From positions 188,324 through 252,323 of the forward strand of contig NZ_KI421479.1 in NCBI RefSeq assembly GCF_000472925.1: a stretch of 64,000 nucleotides of DNA, read 5' to 3'. The position numbers and the translations under genes are program-made. How positions within the stretch are numbered: the stretch's first letter is position 1; each line of letters starts with the position of its first letter. Origin of the DNA: Bradyrhizobium sp. Ec3.3. Lineage in GTDB: Bacteria; Pseudomonadota; Alphaproteobacteria; Rhizobiales; Xanthobacteraceae. Below the pieces are notes generated by a model. It ran no database searches. It saw nothing but the letters and a program-made list of their open reading frames with translations, and was not told the DNA's origin. Of this stretch, positions 17,884-26,435 are shown piece after piece.

Positions 17884-18684
17884 ATGTTTCAAAAGCTATT
17901 GCGGGATCTTGCCGTCAGGGTGTTCGGAGTCGTGGCCGAATTCGGTTCCAGGTCTAAGCTGTTTCAGCGGATGTTTCTAGCATCCTATTCCATGTATAAA
18001 GAGTACCTGGAAGCTGGGCCAGTCGACGAGCTCAAGCAGTTTGTTCCGGTCGGCTCCGTCGTGATCGATGTGGGGGCGAATGTTGGTTTCTTTTCGAAGC
18101 GCTTCGCGTCCTGGGTGGGTCCGCAGGGTCAAGTGATTCTGCTTGAGCCGGAAGACAGAAATTTCGAAGCCTTGCAGTCGATGCTCAATCGGGATGGCTT
18201 GATCGGTCGAGCCCGTTTGATCAAGGCCGCCGCCTCAGAAACGTCCGGCAAAGCACTGCTGAAGATCAATCCTCACCATCCAGGGGATCATAAGCTGTCC
18301 ACGGACGACACGGGCGTCGCGGTAGAAACGGTGCGCTTGGACGATCTGGTGTTGGACAAGGGCGCTGGCAAGCCGAGCTTGATCAAGATTGACGTTCAGG
18401 GTGCCGAGCTGATCGTGTTGCGGGGCGCGCCGGAGATATTGAAGCAGGCAAAGCCGGCGCTTTTTGTCGAGCTTGACGAGGCGGGGCTCGGGAAATTCGG
18501 TGCGTCTGTCGCGCAAATACTCGGCTACATGGGCAGCGCCGGGTACGATGCGTATTGGCTCAGAAAAGGAGGGCAGTGCACGAGGGCGACTGAAAGCGAC
18601 ATTGTCGCGCGAATCTCAGAGATCGGATACGTGGACGTGCTTTTTCTGTGTTCGAGCGGGCGGGCCTCGGGCCGGACCGGGTGA
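17884..18684 (+). CDS. FkbM family methyltransferase
   Basis: A 266-residue SAM-dependent methyltransferase of the FkbM group. Motif I is SVVIDVGANVGFFSKRFASW, followed by QVILLEPEDRNFEALQSML and the FkbM signature SLIKIDVQGAELIVLRGAPEIL, with FVELDEAGLG behind. FkbM enzymes O-methylate sugars or polyketides. Here a surface-glycan sugar is likely. The ATG at 17884 is preferred to the GTG 36 bases earlier. Neither has a strong ribosome binding site. It is transcribed alone, divergent from the large membrane protein. Confidence 0.8.
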   Translation: MFQKLLRDLAVRVFGVVAEFGSRSKLFQRMFLASYSMYKEYLEAGPVDELKQFVPVGSVVIDVGANVGFFSKRFASWVGPQGQVILLEPEDRNFEALQSMLNRDGLIGRARLIKAAASETSGKALLKINPHHPGDHKLSTDDTGVAVETVRLDDLVLDKGAGKPSLIKIDVQGAELIVLRGAPEILKQAKPALFVELDEAGLGKFGASVAQILGYMGSAGYDAYWLRKGGQCTRATESDIVARISEIGYVDVLFLCSSGRASGRTG

Positions 18685-18843
18685 GCGAGGGAAAGTGCGG
18701 AGGCTCCTTGCCCGGAGGCCACGCATTTCCCACGCCTGATCTACGCGGCCGATTCATCAGTTCCAGCCATTCGTCCGGGACATGTCTGGGCTTGACCCGG
18801 CCCCCCCGACATGTCCAAAGAAGGGCCGGATGGGGGCGTTGAG

Positions 18844-18853
18844 ACTCCCAATT
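18844..18853 (+). repeat. Left copy of a 10-bp inverted repeat around gmd remnant and fcl
   Basis: ACTCCCAATT at 18844-18853 is matched exactly by its reverse complement AATTGGGAGT at 20343-20352. The two bracket the broken gmd and the fcl gene. The match does not extend beyond 10 bases, so it may be chance. Confidence 0.3.
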
Positions 18854-18866
18854 GGCGACCCCTTCA

Positions 18867-19416
18867 AGAGCCTCCGGCATGTTTGCGAGTAGTGGCATCC
18901 TGTTCAACCACGAGAGTCCAATCTGCGGCGAAACCTTCGTGACCCGCAAGATCACCTGCGGTGTCGCTCGCATCGAAGTCCGCCTCGAGGGCGCGCTCCC
19001 TCTCGGCAATCTCGAGGCCAAGCGCGACTGGGGCCATGCCAGAGGCTATGTCGAGGGCATGCGCATGATCTTGCAAGCCGACAAGCCCGACGATTTCGTG
19101 TTGGCAACCGGCGAGACCCGCTCGGTTCGCGAGATGGTCGAGCCCGCCTTTGCCGAGGTTGGCCGCCGGATCGAATGGCGCGGCAAGGGCGTCGACGAGA
19201 CCGGCGTCGATGTGAAGAGCGGCAAGACGGTGGTGAAGATCGATCCCACCTATTTCCGTCCCACCGAGGTCGATCTCCTCGTCGGCGAGGCCAGCAAGGC
19301 GCGCGCAACTCGGCTGGAAGCCGAAGCGCACTTTCGCGCAGCTCGTGCAGGAGATGGTGGCAGGCGATCTGGCCGAAGTCAAACGGGAAGCCACCGATGG
19401 CAAGCTTAGCGTTTGA
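18867..19416 (+). pseudogene. gmd: GDP-mannose 4,6-dehydratase remnant (5'-truncated and frameshifted)
   Basis: This codes for only the C-terminal half of GDP-mannose 4,6-dehydratase. GILFNHESPICGETFVTRKIT, LGNLEAKRDWGHARGYVEGM, DDFVLATGETRSVREMVEPAF and IDPTYFRPTEVDLLVGEASKA all match the well-known Gmd tail. The N-terminal NADP-binding Rossmann fold and the catalytic Tyr-Lys pair are absent. After codon KAR (about 19303) the frame slips: LGWKPKRTFAQLVQEMVAGDLAEVKREATDGKLSV continues in another frame to the TGA at 19414-19416. The unbroken frame instead ends at 19409 with a nonsense tail. Two lesions mark it as inactive. The fcl gene starts inside its last codons (19397), the usual gmd-fcl overlap. 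Confidence 0.85.
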
Positions 19417-20335
19417 GCTGAAGGGCAAGAGCGTCTACGTCGCCGGCCATCGAGGCATGGTGGGCAGTGCGCTTTTGCGCCGGCTTGCCCAAGAGGACGT
19501 CAGGCTGCTCACGGCCAGTCGCAGTGAAGTCGACCTCTGCAATCAGGCCGCCGTGTTCGACTGGTTCGCCCATAATCGGCCGCAAGTCGTCTTTCTTGCC
19601 GCCGCCAAGGTCGGCGGCATCGTCGCCAATGATACGCTGCGCGCCGAGTTCATCTACGACAACATCGCGATCGCCGCGAATGTGATCCACGCCGCGCATC
19701 TGAACGGCGTGGAGAAGCTGATGTTCCTGGGCTCCTCCTGCATCTATCCAAAACTGGCGCCGCAGCCCTTGCGCGAGGATTCGGTACTCACCGGCCCGCT
19801 CGAGCCGACCAACGAACCCTATGCGATCGCCAAGATCGCGGGCATCAAGATGGCGGAGGCCTATCGCAGCCAGTATGGCAGCGATTTCATCAGTGTGATG
19901 CCGACCAATCTCTACGGCCCCGGCGACAACTATCATCCCGAATACAGCCACGTCGTCGCCGCCCTGATCCGCCGCTTCCACGAGGCGAAGCTCTCGGGTG
20001 CGGCGAGCGTCGCGGTCTGGGGCACCGGCACGCCGCGGCGCGAGTTCCTCTATGTCGACGACATGGCGGATGCCTGCGTCCACCTCATGAAGACCTATTC
20101 GGCCCCGGAGCTGATCAATATCGGCACGGGCGAGGACGTCACCATCGCCGAGTTCGCCCGCGTCGTCGCCGACATCGTCGGGTACCGTGGCGCCATCACC
20201 TTCGACACTTCGCGCCCCGACGGCACGCCGCGCAAGCTGCTCGACGTCAGCCGCCTTTCCGAGCTCGGTTGGTGCGCGCAGACCTCGCTCGATGACGGCA
20301 TTCGGCGGGCCTACCAGGCATTCCTGTCGAGCTAG
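19397..20335 (+). CDS. fcl: GDP-L-fucose synthase (GDP-4-keto-6-deoxymannose epimerase/reductase)
   Basis: A 312-residue short-chain dehydrogenase of the GDP-fucose synthase family. The NADP motif is VYVAGHRGMVGSAL, the active site includes LGSSCIYPKLAPQPLRED and the YAIAKIAG (YxxxK) motif, and VMPTNLYGPGDNYHPEYSHVVAALIRRFHEA is typical. It epimerises and reduces GDP-4-keto-6-deoxymannose to GDP-fucose for surface glycans. ATG 19397 fits the known start (LKGKSVYVAGHRGMVG). Its usual partner gmd is broken just upstream, so the substrate must come from another gmd copy or the gene may be idle. The frame itself is intact. Confidence 0.93.
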   Translation: MASLAFELKGKSVYVAGHRGMVGSALLRRLAQEDVRLLTASRSEVDLCNQAAVFDWFAHNRPQVVFLAAAKVGGIVANDTLRAEFIYDNIAIAANVIHAAHLNGVEKLMFLGSSCIYPKLAPQPLREDSVLTGPLEPTNEPYAIAKIAGIKMAEAYRSQYGSDFISVMPTNLYGPGDNYHPEYSHVVAALIRRFHEAKLSGAASVAVWGTGTPRREFLYVDDMADACVHLMKTYSAPELINIGTGEDVTIAEFARVVADIVGYRGAITFDTSRPDGTPRKLLDVSRLSELGWCAQTSLDDGIRRAYQAFLSS

Positions 20336-20342
20336 TCCATCG

Positions 20343-20352
20343 AATTGGGAGT
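20343..20352 (-). repeat. Right copy of the 10-bp inverted repeat around gmd remnant and fcl
   Basis: AATTGGGAGT is the exact reverse complement of 18844-18853. It begins 7 bases after the fcl stop codon. Confidence 0.3.
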
Positions 20353-20383
20353 TCGTTGTCCCGCCACGTTGCGGGCACGGCTG

Positions 20384-21781
20384 TTACGAATGTCGGGACA
20401 CGCTCGCCTTGGGCTCGAGATCGACGTCGCGCTCCGCGAACAGGGAACGAGGTGTAACATACCAAAGCAGGAGCAACAGCAAGGCGCCGTGACTCGCTAG
20501 CGCGACCGACAGCGGCACGTTCATCAGGATGTTGAGCAGAACTCCACCGGACAGGAAGACGAGTTTGGCCGGCAGTCCCGCGGAAACACGGTTGGCGAAG
20601 CCGAACAGGAGCCCGCAGCCGAGGGCTGAAAGTGGCGCCCAGGTCATGCCGAGGGAGGCGATTCCTTCCGTCGCAAACATCGAGGCGTTGAAGTAGCCAA
20701 TATGATAGGTGTTCTGCATCACAACGGAGAGTTGGTCCTGATAGGGGCAGGCCACCAGCCGATTGATGATGCCGATGTGGCAGAAATGGGTCACGTCGTG
20801 GCTGGAGAAAAAGCCGTTGTAGAAGTCCATTGCGCTGGACGTGAGCGCGAACGCTCTGAAATTTGCTGACCCGAAGTAGGCAATGAATGCCTGGTGTGGA
20901 AGCAGGTGGAAGGCGTTGAGTGCGGCCGCTGCAATCCCCACCAGCAGTGGCAGGAGAAGAGAGACCATGACCGCGGTCCGAACCTCGAAGAAACGGGTCA
21001 GTGCGGCCAGGAACATCAGCCATGCCGGGGCGAACAATGACACCTTGCTCAGCGTGATCGGCCAGAAGAGGACGAGCAAGAGCAGGCACAGCGCTGCGCG
21101 CAGGCGCATGTCGAACCAGACGAAACACGCAAATGCAAAGGGTAGCAGCGTGCCCGAGGTCATTCCCATGGCGTATTCCAGCGGCTTCGGGAATCCCAGC
21201 TCATTGCGAAACTGGTAGATGTCCTCGAGGCCGACCAGCCGAAAGTGGTAAAACATCCCCATCGCAACGACAGCCGCGGCCGCGATCAGGATCGCCGACA
21301 GAAGTCTTCTGAACATTTCAGGCGTCAGCGCGAAACGCTGTTTGATCGGCGACGTGATCAGGAGCGCCGGTGCCAGGAAGGCGACCCCCGAGGCGAAGGC
21401 AGACACTGACGCCTTGAAGTGATCATAAGGAAACGTCGAAAAGTTCACGAGCCAGAGATAGCCCAGGATCAGAGTGTAGGCATAGAAACCGAGCGCATAG
21501 CCGAAACTGAAGCGGCTGAAGGCAAACGCGACGGACACGAGGGCGAAGGGGGCCACCCCGAGAGCAGCCGCTCGAAGATGGTCAGGATCATTTCCGGCGA
21601 GTCGAAGAAATACGTCGTAGTTGTCGACCACGATGATCAGCGAGATGCAGCACGCGATGACGTGGCAAAAGCCGAGTAAAGTTAGCCGCATCCAGCCAGA
21701 GGGACGCGAACCAAATGTAGCCTGATCAGCAATCAAGTCTATTTCTGCGCGAGAAGGCCCACCGATGAATGTCGAGGTCAA
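20384..21781 (-). CDS. Wzy-like polytopic membrane protein, paralogue 2
   Basis: A 465-residue protein with 10-12 hydrophobic segments, homologous along its length to the product of 10371-11723 (shared blocks around YQFRNELGFPKPLEYAMG, LFWPITLSKVSLFAPAWL and FATEGIASLGMTWAPLSAL). Like it, it has the size and topology of a polysaccharide polymerase. The start is TTG 21781 (MTSTFIGG). A GGAAGG sits 12 bases before it, a little far. It stands alone, convergent to fcl, with no Wzz-like partner next to it. A 16-bp palindrome lies 115 bases upstream. The function is inferred. Confidence 0.55.
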   Translation of the reverse strand: MTSTFIGGPSRAEIDLIADQATFGSRPSGWMRLTLLGFCHVIACCISLIIVVDNYDVFLRLAGNDPDHLRAAALGVAPFALVSVAFAFSRFSFGYALGFYAYTLILGYLWLVNFSTFPYDHFKASVSAFASGVAFLAPALLITSPIKQRFALTPEMFRRLLSAILIAAAAVVAMGMFYHFRLVGLEDIYQFRNELGFPKPLEYAMGMTSGTLLPFAFACFVWFDMRLRAALCLLLLVLFWPITLSKVSLFAPAWLMFLAALTRFFEVRTAVMVSLLLPLLVGIAAAALNAFHLLPHQAFIAYFGSANFRAFALTSSAMDFYNGFFSSHDVTHFCHIGIINRLVACPYQDQLSVVMQNTYHIGYFNASMFATEGIASLGMTWAPLSALGCGLLFGFANRVSAGLPAKLVFLSGGVLLNILMNVPLSVALASHGALLLLLLWYVTPRSLFAERDVDLEPKASVSRHS

Positions 21782-22095
21782 GACGAGAATAGCCTTCCAT
21801 TGTCACGATCCGCAATCCAGGGGGCCACTTGGCCGACCACGAACACGCGCATGTGCCAGACAATGTCTTCCCCCGAGAAGCGGGCGGGTGCTCCGCAAAC
21901 ACATGTGTTTGTTTAAGGCCAAGCGTGTGGAAAGTCTAGTTTTCGGCGCATAGGACTTTTTGGGGATGGGCGGGCCCTGCCTCGGGCGCGGCCGATTGTC
22001 CGATAGCGACTGAGGCAATCGAAGTACGGATCAATCAGCGTGCGTACGCTCCGAAGTCGCTTGAGATCTCGCGAATGGCTGATCCGGTCGCAGAT
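21782..22095. other. Gene-free stretch upstream of Wzy paralogue 2
   Basis: No coding frame here has convincing protein character. The one clear structure is the perfect palindrome at 21896-21911. The stretch probably holds the promoter of the minus-strand gene ending at 20384. Confidence 0.4.
21896..21911. promoter_or_regulatory. 16-bp perfect palindrome, possible operator
   Basis: CAAACACATGTGTTTG reads the same on both strands. It lies about 115 bases before the start of Wzy-like paralogue 2. The protein that would bind it is unknown. Confidence 0.35.
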
Positions 22096-22458
22096 TCAGT
22101 TCAACCGGGAATACTGCTGCTGCTCGCATTCTTCGAAAAGCACCGATTGTCTCGAGCCCTCGTAAACATCGTTATTGAAGAACACCGAAAAGGTGTAGTG
22201 CGGCCTGCCAGGCACCGGAGCCGCCTCTCTCAGACAAACAAAATAATCACCTGGCCCATGGTCAGTTCTGCGCAGCGCCGATATCTCGACGGGCTGCGTC
22301 AGTTTGGCTTCTTTCACAGAACTGCCGATGCCTTTTTGCAAGGCTTCCTGGCTAGGAGGTCCCACTGGCTGGACGGCTGATGGGGGTGCAGGGGCGTCTA
22401 CCCACCCTGAAGAACAGCCGGATAGAAATAAACAGAGCGGTAGGATGTAGCGCATCAC
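22096..22458 (-). CDS. Hypothetical lipoprotein
   Basis: A 120-residue protein with a lipoprotein signal: MMRYILPLCLFLSGC ends in a lipobox (FLSGC) with the lipidated C15. A proline-rich linker (DAPAPPSAVQPVGPPSQ) follows, then a small domain with two cysteines (YFVCLREAAPVPG and LFEECEQQQYS). The HYTFSVFFNNDVYEGSRQSVLFEEC segment suggests a compact periplasmic fold. I do not recognise the family. It lies among polysaccharide genes but has no clear operon partner. Confidence 0.7.
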   Translation of the reverse strand: MMRYILPLCLFLSGCSSGWVDAPAPPSAVQPVGPPSQEALQKGIGSSVKEAKLTQPVEISALRRTDHGPGDYFVCLREAAPVPGRPHYTFSVFFNNDVYEGSRQSVLFEECEQQQYSRLN

Positions 22459-22618
22459 TCGACTCCCTAAGCGGCCGGAATGGCTGCGCTAGAAGTTCGG
22501 AGGCTCGGGCTGCGGCAACAACGTGCCACGGCCGTCAGCGAATGAGACTGTACTTTTAGCCTCCTTCGTTCAGTACTGGCAGGCGATCGTGAAACGCCAG
22601 CCTCAGTCGTGCTGATTG

Positions 22619-23749
22619 TCACTCTGGGCGTATCGTCTTGGGGCCCGTACGGCCCGTCGGCTTAGATTCAACTACCGTAAACAGCAGGGTCCAGAGCGAA
22701 AGTGCGGCGCACGGAACTGTGTAGTAGGGCGTAAAAACGGGATGTGTCGCAAAAAATAGGATATTGACGGCGAGATTGGCGGCTAAGACCATCGTAACTC
22801 CGCCTCTTGCACTATGGCGCGTCAGCAGGGCCGTCCAACCGACGGCGAGCAATAGCAATCCGAACTGCGGGTCCATCGCATATTCGAGCAGCGTCGCCAA
22901 ATCCAGTTGCGGAGAAACGGCATCAGCAGCTCCGTAGGTCGTCGAAAATGGCGAGCCAGCGTTGATGGCATTCGCGACCAAAGTTGGCGACACCCCGAAC
23001 AGCAAGCCCACTCCGAAGGAGACCCCCCTCAAGAAGCTCGTCATGTTGCGCGTTAACAGGAATGTGCCGAACAAAGTCAGAGAGTATCCGGCGGACAGCA
23101 GCAGATTGGCCAAACGAAAGTTGACTGATAGCCCGAGCAGGAATCCGAGAGCGGAGAATATTGCAAAGGAATGGTCGCGTCGCGAATTGAACAACTGCGC
23201 CGTTAGCCAACCCGCGGCTGCACAAACGGCCATGGTCGGCGCCATAGAATAACTGGCCTTGGTCGGATTGATCATCAAATATAGCGCGACGGCGCCGAAA
23301 ACCATTGCAATCGCCAGGGTAGCTTGCGTCTGGGCGCGCCGAATCGCGAGGACAACAAACGCAAAAACGAGAAGGGTACATACGGTGTACAGGGGTACTA
23401 CCTGAGTGCCGGGCGAGAATAGGGCCAGCACGAACCCCGTGCCCGGCGGATATTGAAGAACCCATTTGTTCAGCGTGGATATGTACGTGTGACAAGGGGG
23501 TATCTTGCCTTCGTCCCATCCTCCTGGCAGTCGGTGCAATTTGTTGATCAGGTAACGGTCGTCGTCCTTTGTGAGGGAAGTCTCGAGTCCGTCGACGCCA
23601 AATCTCTGGAAGAGATGCGCCTGCCGAAGATAGCAAATGTCATCATTGACGCCGCGATCTTCCGTCCAGCGGGACATGGACAGGAGATTGCTTATTGCAA
23701 TGCCAAGGCAAAGCGCCAAAGCAAGTGCTTTTTGTACTCGAATTGTCAT
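22619..23749 (-). CDS. Polytopic membrane protein of unknown function, GT-C-like
   Basis: A 376-residue protein with 8-9 membrane segments. The first loop carries an acidic pair (WTEDRGVNDDICYLRQAHLFQRFG), and a second loop has a tyrosine/proline turn (NKWVLQYPPGTGFVLALF). Such features are typical of GT39-like or dolichyl-phosphate-dependent membrane transferases, here rather short. It overlaps the GT2 gene upstream by 4 bases (23746-23749), so the two are probably translated together, and the GT2 could supply its lipid-linked sugar. The call is by topology and context only. Confidence 0.55.
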   Translation of the reverse strand: MTIRVQKALALALCLGIAISNLLSMSRWTEDRGVNDDICYLRQAHLFQRFGVDGLETSLTKDDDRYLINKLHRLPGGWDEGKIPPCHTYISTLNKWVLQYPPGTGFVLALFSPGTQVVPLYTVCTLLVFAFVVLAIRRAQTQATLAIAMVFGAVALYLMINPTKASYSMAPTMAVCAAAGWLTAQLFNSRRDHSFAIFSALGFLLGLSVNFRLANLLLSAGYSLTLFGTFLLTRNMTSFLRGVSFGVGLLFGVSPTLVANAINAGSPFSTTYGAADAVSPQLDLATLLEYAMDPQFGLLLLAVGWTALLTRHSARGGVTMVLAANLAVNILFFATHPVFTPYYTVPCAALSLWTLLFTVVESKPTGRTGPKTIRPE

Positions 23750-24801
23750 TCCGCCGCCGCTCTATCTTTCGCGGGGACATCAAGCACCGCACTCCGTTTC
23801 ACGGCGTCCACAATGAACAGCGGACGCGCCTTTCCGCTCAGATATATCCGCCCGACATATTCGCCGATGATGCTGAGCGAGACCAACTGGAAGAAGGATG
23901 CAACAATGATGGAGATCATTAAGCTGGTCCAACCCCGTTCAACTGTCAGGTACATCCAGGCGTAGAGGGAGTAGAGGCCGACGGCAAAAAGTACGATCAG
24001 AAGACAAATCGCTGCGATAGAAGAAAACCGAAGCAGAGTCATCGAGTAGCCAAGAAATGCATCGGCCGCGAATGCAAGCATTTTTCGCAAGGGGTATTTG
24101 GTCTCGCCGGCAAATCGCTGCTGACGATCGTATTCAAACGGAACTTGCCGGAAGCCGACTGACGCTACCATGCCGCGGATGAAGCGATCCCGTTCTGGCA
24201 TTTGGGCGATCAAGTCCGTCACGCGACGCGACATAAGTCTGAAATCGCCGGTGTCGACGGGTATCACGATATCGGTCATCCTTTCCAATAGCCGGTAGAA
24301 AAAACGCGCCGACGCCTTTTTGAACCAGCTATCGCCCACCCGACTTCGCCGTTTTCCATAGACTACGTCGGCGCCCGTTGCATATCTGACCCGGAGCATC
24401 TCGCCGAGCAACTCCGGAGGATCTTGCAGGTCGGCATCCAGCACAAAGATGTCGGTGCCTCTCACCGCCGATAGTCCAGCGGTTAATGCAATTTGATGAC
24501 CAAAATTGCGGGAAAGCCGGATCCCGATGATGGGATCACCCTTATTGATGAGTTCCTCAATAGCTTTCCACGTTTCATCCGAAGAGCCGTCGTCGACCAG
24601 GATGATCTCGTAGTTCGCTCCCACGGCCGTTACTGCGCTTAGGCTTGCGCGCCGTACGAACTGACCGACGCTTTCCTCCTCGTTGAAGCATGGCGCGACA
24701 ATGGAGACGAACGCCCGCGAGGCTTCATTCGCCATGCCAATCGCATTGGTGTTCATGCTGGAGCTAGAGTGGGCCACAAGTACCTTCCATGCATCCGTCA
24801 T
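23746..24801 (-). CDS. GT2 glycosyltransferase, polyprenyl-phosphate type (GtrB/DPM1-like)
   Basis: A 351-residue GT2 enzyme with two C-terminal membrane segments. The catalytic part has SIVAPCFNEEESVGQFV, ILVDDGSSDETW, the DxD motif FVLDADLQDPPELLGEM and FRLMSRRVTDLIAQMPERDRFIRGM, the signature of bactoprenol glucosyltransferases. The membrane segments (about 255-320) fit the GtrB layout. It should transfer a sugar from UDP to undecaprenyl phosphate at the inner membrane. The ATG at 24801 is chosen because it overlaps the upstream stop as ATGA (24798-24801). Neighbouring membrane proteins on both sides likely use its product. Confidence 0.85.
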   Translation of the reverse strand: MTDAWKVLVAHSSSSMNTNAIGMANEASRAFVSIVAPCFNEEESVGQFVRRASLSAVTAVGANYEIILVDDGSSDETWKAIEELINKGDPIIGIRLSRNFGHQIALTAGLSAVRGTDIFVLDADLQDPPELLGEMLRVRYATGADVVYGKRRSRVGDSWFKKASARFFYRLLERMTDIVIPVDTGDFRLMSRRVTDLIAQMPERDRFIRGMVASVGFRQVPFEYDRQQRFAGETKYPLRKMLAFAADAFLGYSMTLLRFSSIAAICLLIVLFAVGLYSLYAWMYLTVERGWTSLMISIIVASFFQLVSLSIIGEYVGRIYLSGKARPLFIVDAVKRSAVLDVPAKDRAAAE

Positions 24802-26408
24802 TTGTCGCTGATCTGAAGGTTGATCTGAAATGGAGTGCAGGCGTTGTCCGGCGGCCCAAGTAGGCCGACGCTGAGGCATCCTTTTGATCGATCGGACAAG
24901 GCGGTCGTCAGTGGTGTGAAGCCATTGGTTGCCGCGTGCTCGATATCGACCAGGGTGCGTTCAAGTCCGCTATAGAGCGCGTTGTCTTTTGTGTTTTCCT
25001 CAGGAGTGAACCTGACAGCTATGGCATTATGAACACCTAACGCGCGCAGATAGGCCATCACTGAAAGTACTGGTTCATAGGCGCGTGGGCCATGAGCATC
25101 TAAGACAACTGGACTAACCGGGGCTTGCTGAGCAGCACGTGCTACGCGCTCCACTTCGTGGAAGAACGTATTGGTGGAGTCGATGTTTTTTTTGACAGCG
25201 ACCGCGAGGGCGGGCGGGCTTTTTAAGTTTCCGGTTACGAGAGCGAATATCCAGAAAACCGAGGCAGCGAGTTGTGCGTATTTGATTGTGCGGTCAGGGA
25301 AGTGATCGCGGAGTTTGCTTGATAGCTCGCACAAGATAAGGCAGCAGACGGCTGGAACGAGCAGCATCGCTGGGAAGTCGTATCGAGAATTGTGTGGAAA
25401 GAGCATGCGGTACACGCCGCATTGAGCGGCGTACATCGCGACAAAGAAGAGATAAATCGCGAATGCGCCGCACGAGAGCGTGATCCAATGTGTAAGTGGT
25501 TTGTTCGGGAGGACCTTCAACAATCGGAAGAAGACTATTGGGAGAACCCATAACCACCACGTAAGCGACAGTGCTTCCAGCGTGCCCACTATTGCGAATA
25601 GAATAGTCTGGGATGGGCCGGCCGATTTCCCATAGTAGTCAGCCCCGCCCATGCTGCGTACCTCCTTGACGATCATGAAGGCGATCGAAGCGATGGAAGT
25701 CAGAACGAGCGCTGTAAGTAGAAGGATGAGAATTGTGGACAGTCGTTTGTAGGTCCGCGCCAGCGCAAATACGAAAGCGGGTCCAAAGAGCGCCAGAGGC
25801 AGGAACGTCTCTTTCAGGCCGGCGAGAGCAACCGCTGCAACGGTGAGGAGGATCGCGCCTGCGCTCGGGCCAAGCCTCCATCTGGAAAAGAAAACAAGAT
25901 CGGCGCCCAAGATCATTGCCGCGACAGCCGCGGCGCCAAATATCTCCGACGGTCCGAGGCGGGACCAGACATCACTCCACAAAGGTAGAAGCGCGATCCA
26001 GGCAACTATCGGCCCGCCGAGCCATACGCCAACAAATCGCGAAATCGTCCACCAGACGGAGGCAAGAAAGAAGGCAAAGCAGACCGTGTTGACGAGATAC
26101 CACAGGTGAACGTCGGGTCCGAAGAGGGAGGCCTCGCTAACCTTGAGGAGATAGAAGACGGGTCGAAAGCGTCCCTGCAATTGCCCGACCTCGGTCTTTT
26201 CGATGAGCGTGCTCCAGATTTTGCCCGCGGGCAGATGCAGATCGGGTCCCAGATAGCTAAACACCTCGTGGTCATCGATCACGCCCCAGTTGGCCTTGGA
26301 TATCTGGTTGCCGGTGAGGAGATAGGAGAAGGCCACGGAGAAGCTCAGGATGGCAACAAGCTGCAGCGTCCGGTTATTCGGAAAAAGCAGCCGATCGAGC
26401 CAGTCCAT
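24798..26408 (-). CDS. Large polytopic membrane protein, possible GtrC-like glycosyltransferase
   Basis: A 536-residue protein with 10-11 membrane segments and a soluble C-terminal domain of about 140 residues. The first periplasmic loop contains NWGVIDDHEVFSYLGPDLHLPAG, an acidic motif often catalytic in GT-C enzymes, then GRFRPVFYLLKVSE. Together with the coupled GT2 gene this resembles a GtrA/B/C-type set that decorates a polysaccharide outside the membrane. The start ATG 26408 (MDWLDRLLF) has GGGGA five bases before it. It opens the three-gene operon 26408-22619. Confidence 0.5.
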   Translation of the reverse strand: MDWLDRLLFPNNRTLQLVAILSFSVAFSYLLTGNQISKANWGVIDDHEVFSYLGPDLHLPAGKIWSTLIEKTEVGQLQGRFRPVFYLLKVSEASLFGPDVHLWYLVNTVCFAFFLASVWWTISRFVGVWLGGPIVAWIALLPLWSDVWSRLGPSEIFGAAAVAAMILGADLVFFSRWRLGPSAGAILLTVAAVALAGLKETFLPLALFGPAFVFALARTYKRLSTILILLLTALVLTSIASIAFMIVKEVRSMGGADYYGKSAGPSQTILFAIVGTLEALSLTWWLWVLPIVFFRLLKVLPNKPLTHWITLSCGAFAIYLFFVAMYAAQCGVYRMLFPHNSRYDFPAMLLVPAVCCLILCELSSKLRDHFPDRTIKYAQLAASVFWIFALVTGNLKSPPALAVAVKKNIDSTNTFFHEVERVARAAQQAPVSPVVLDAHGPRAYEPVLSVMAYLRALGVHNAIAVRFTPEENTKDNALYSGLERTLVDIEHAATNGFTPLTTALSDRSKGCLSVGLLGPPDNACTPFQINLQISDK

Positions 26409-26435
26409 TTCAGTCCCCGTTCCGCTCCAGCCCAT

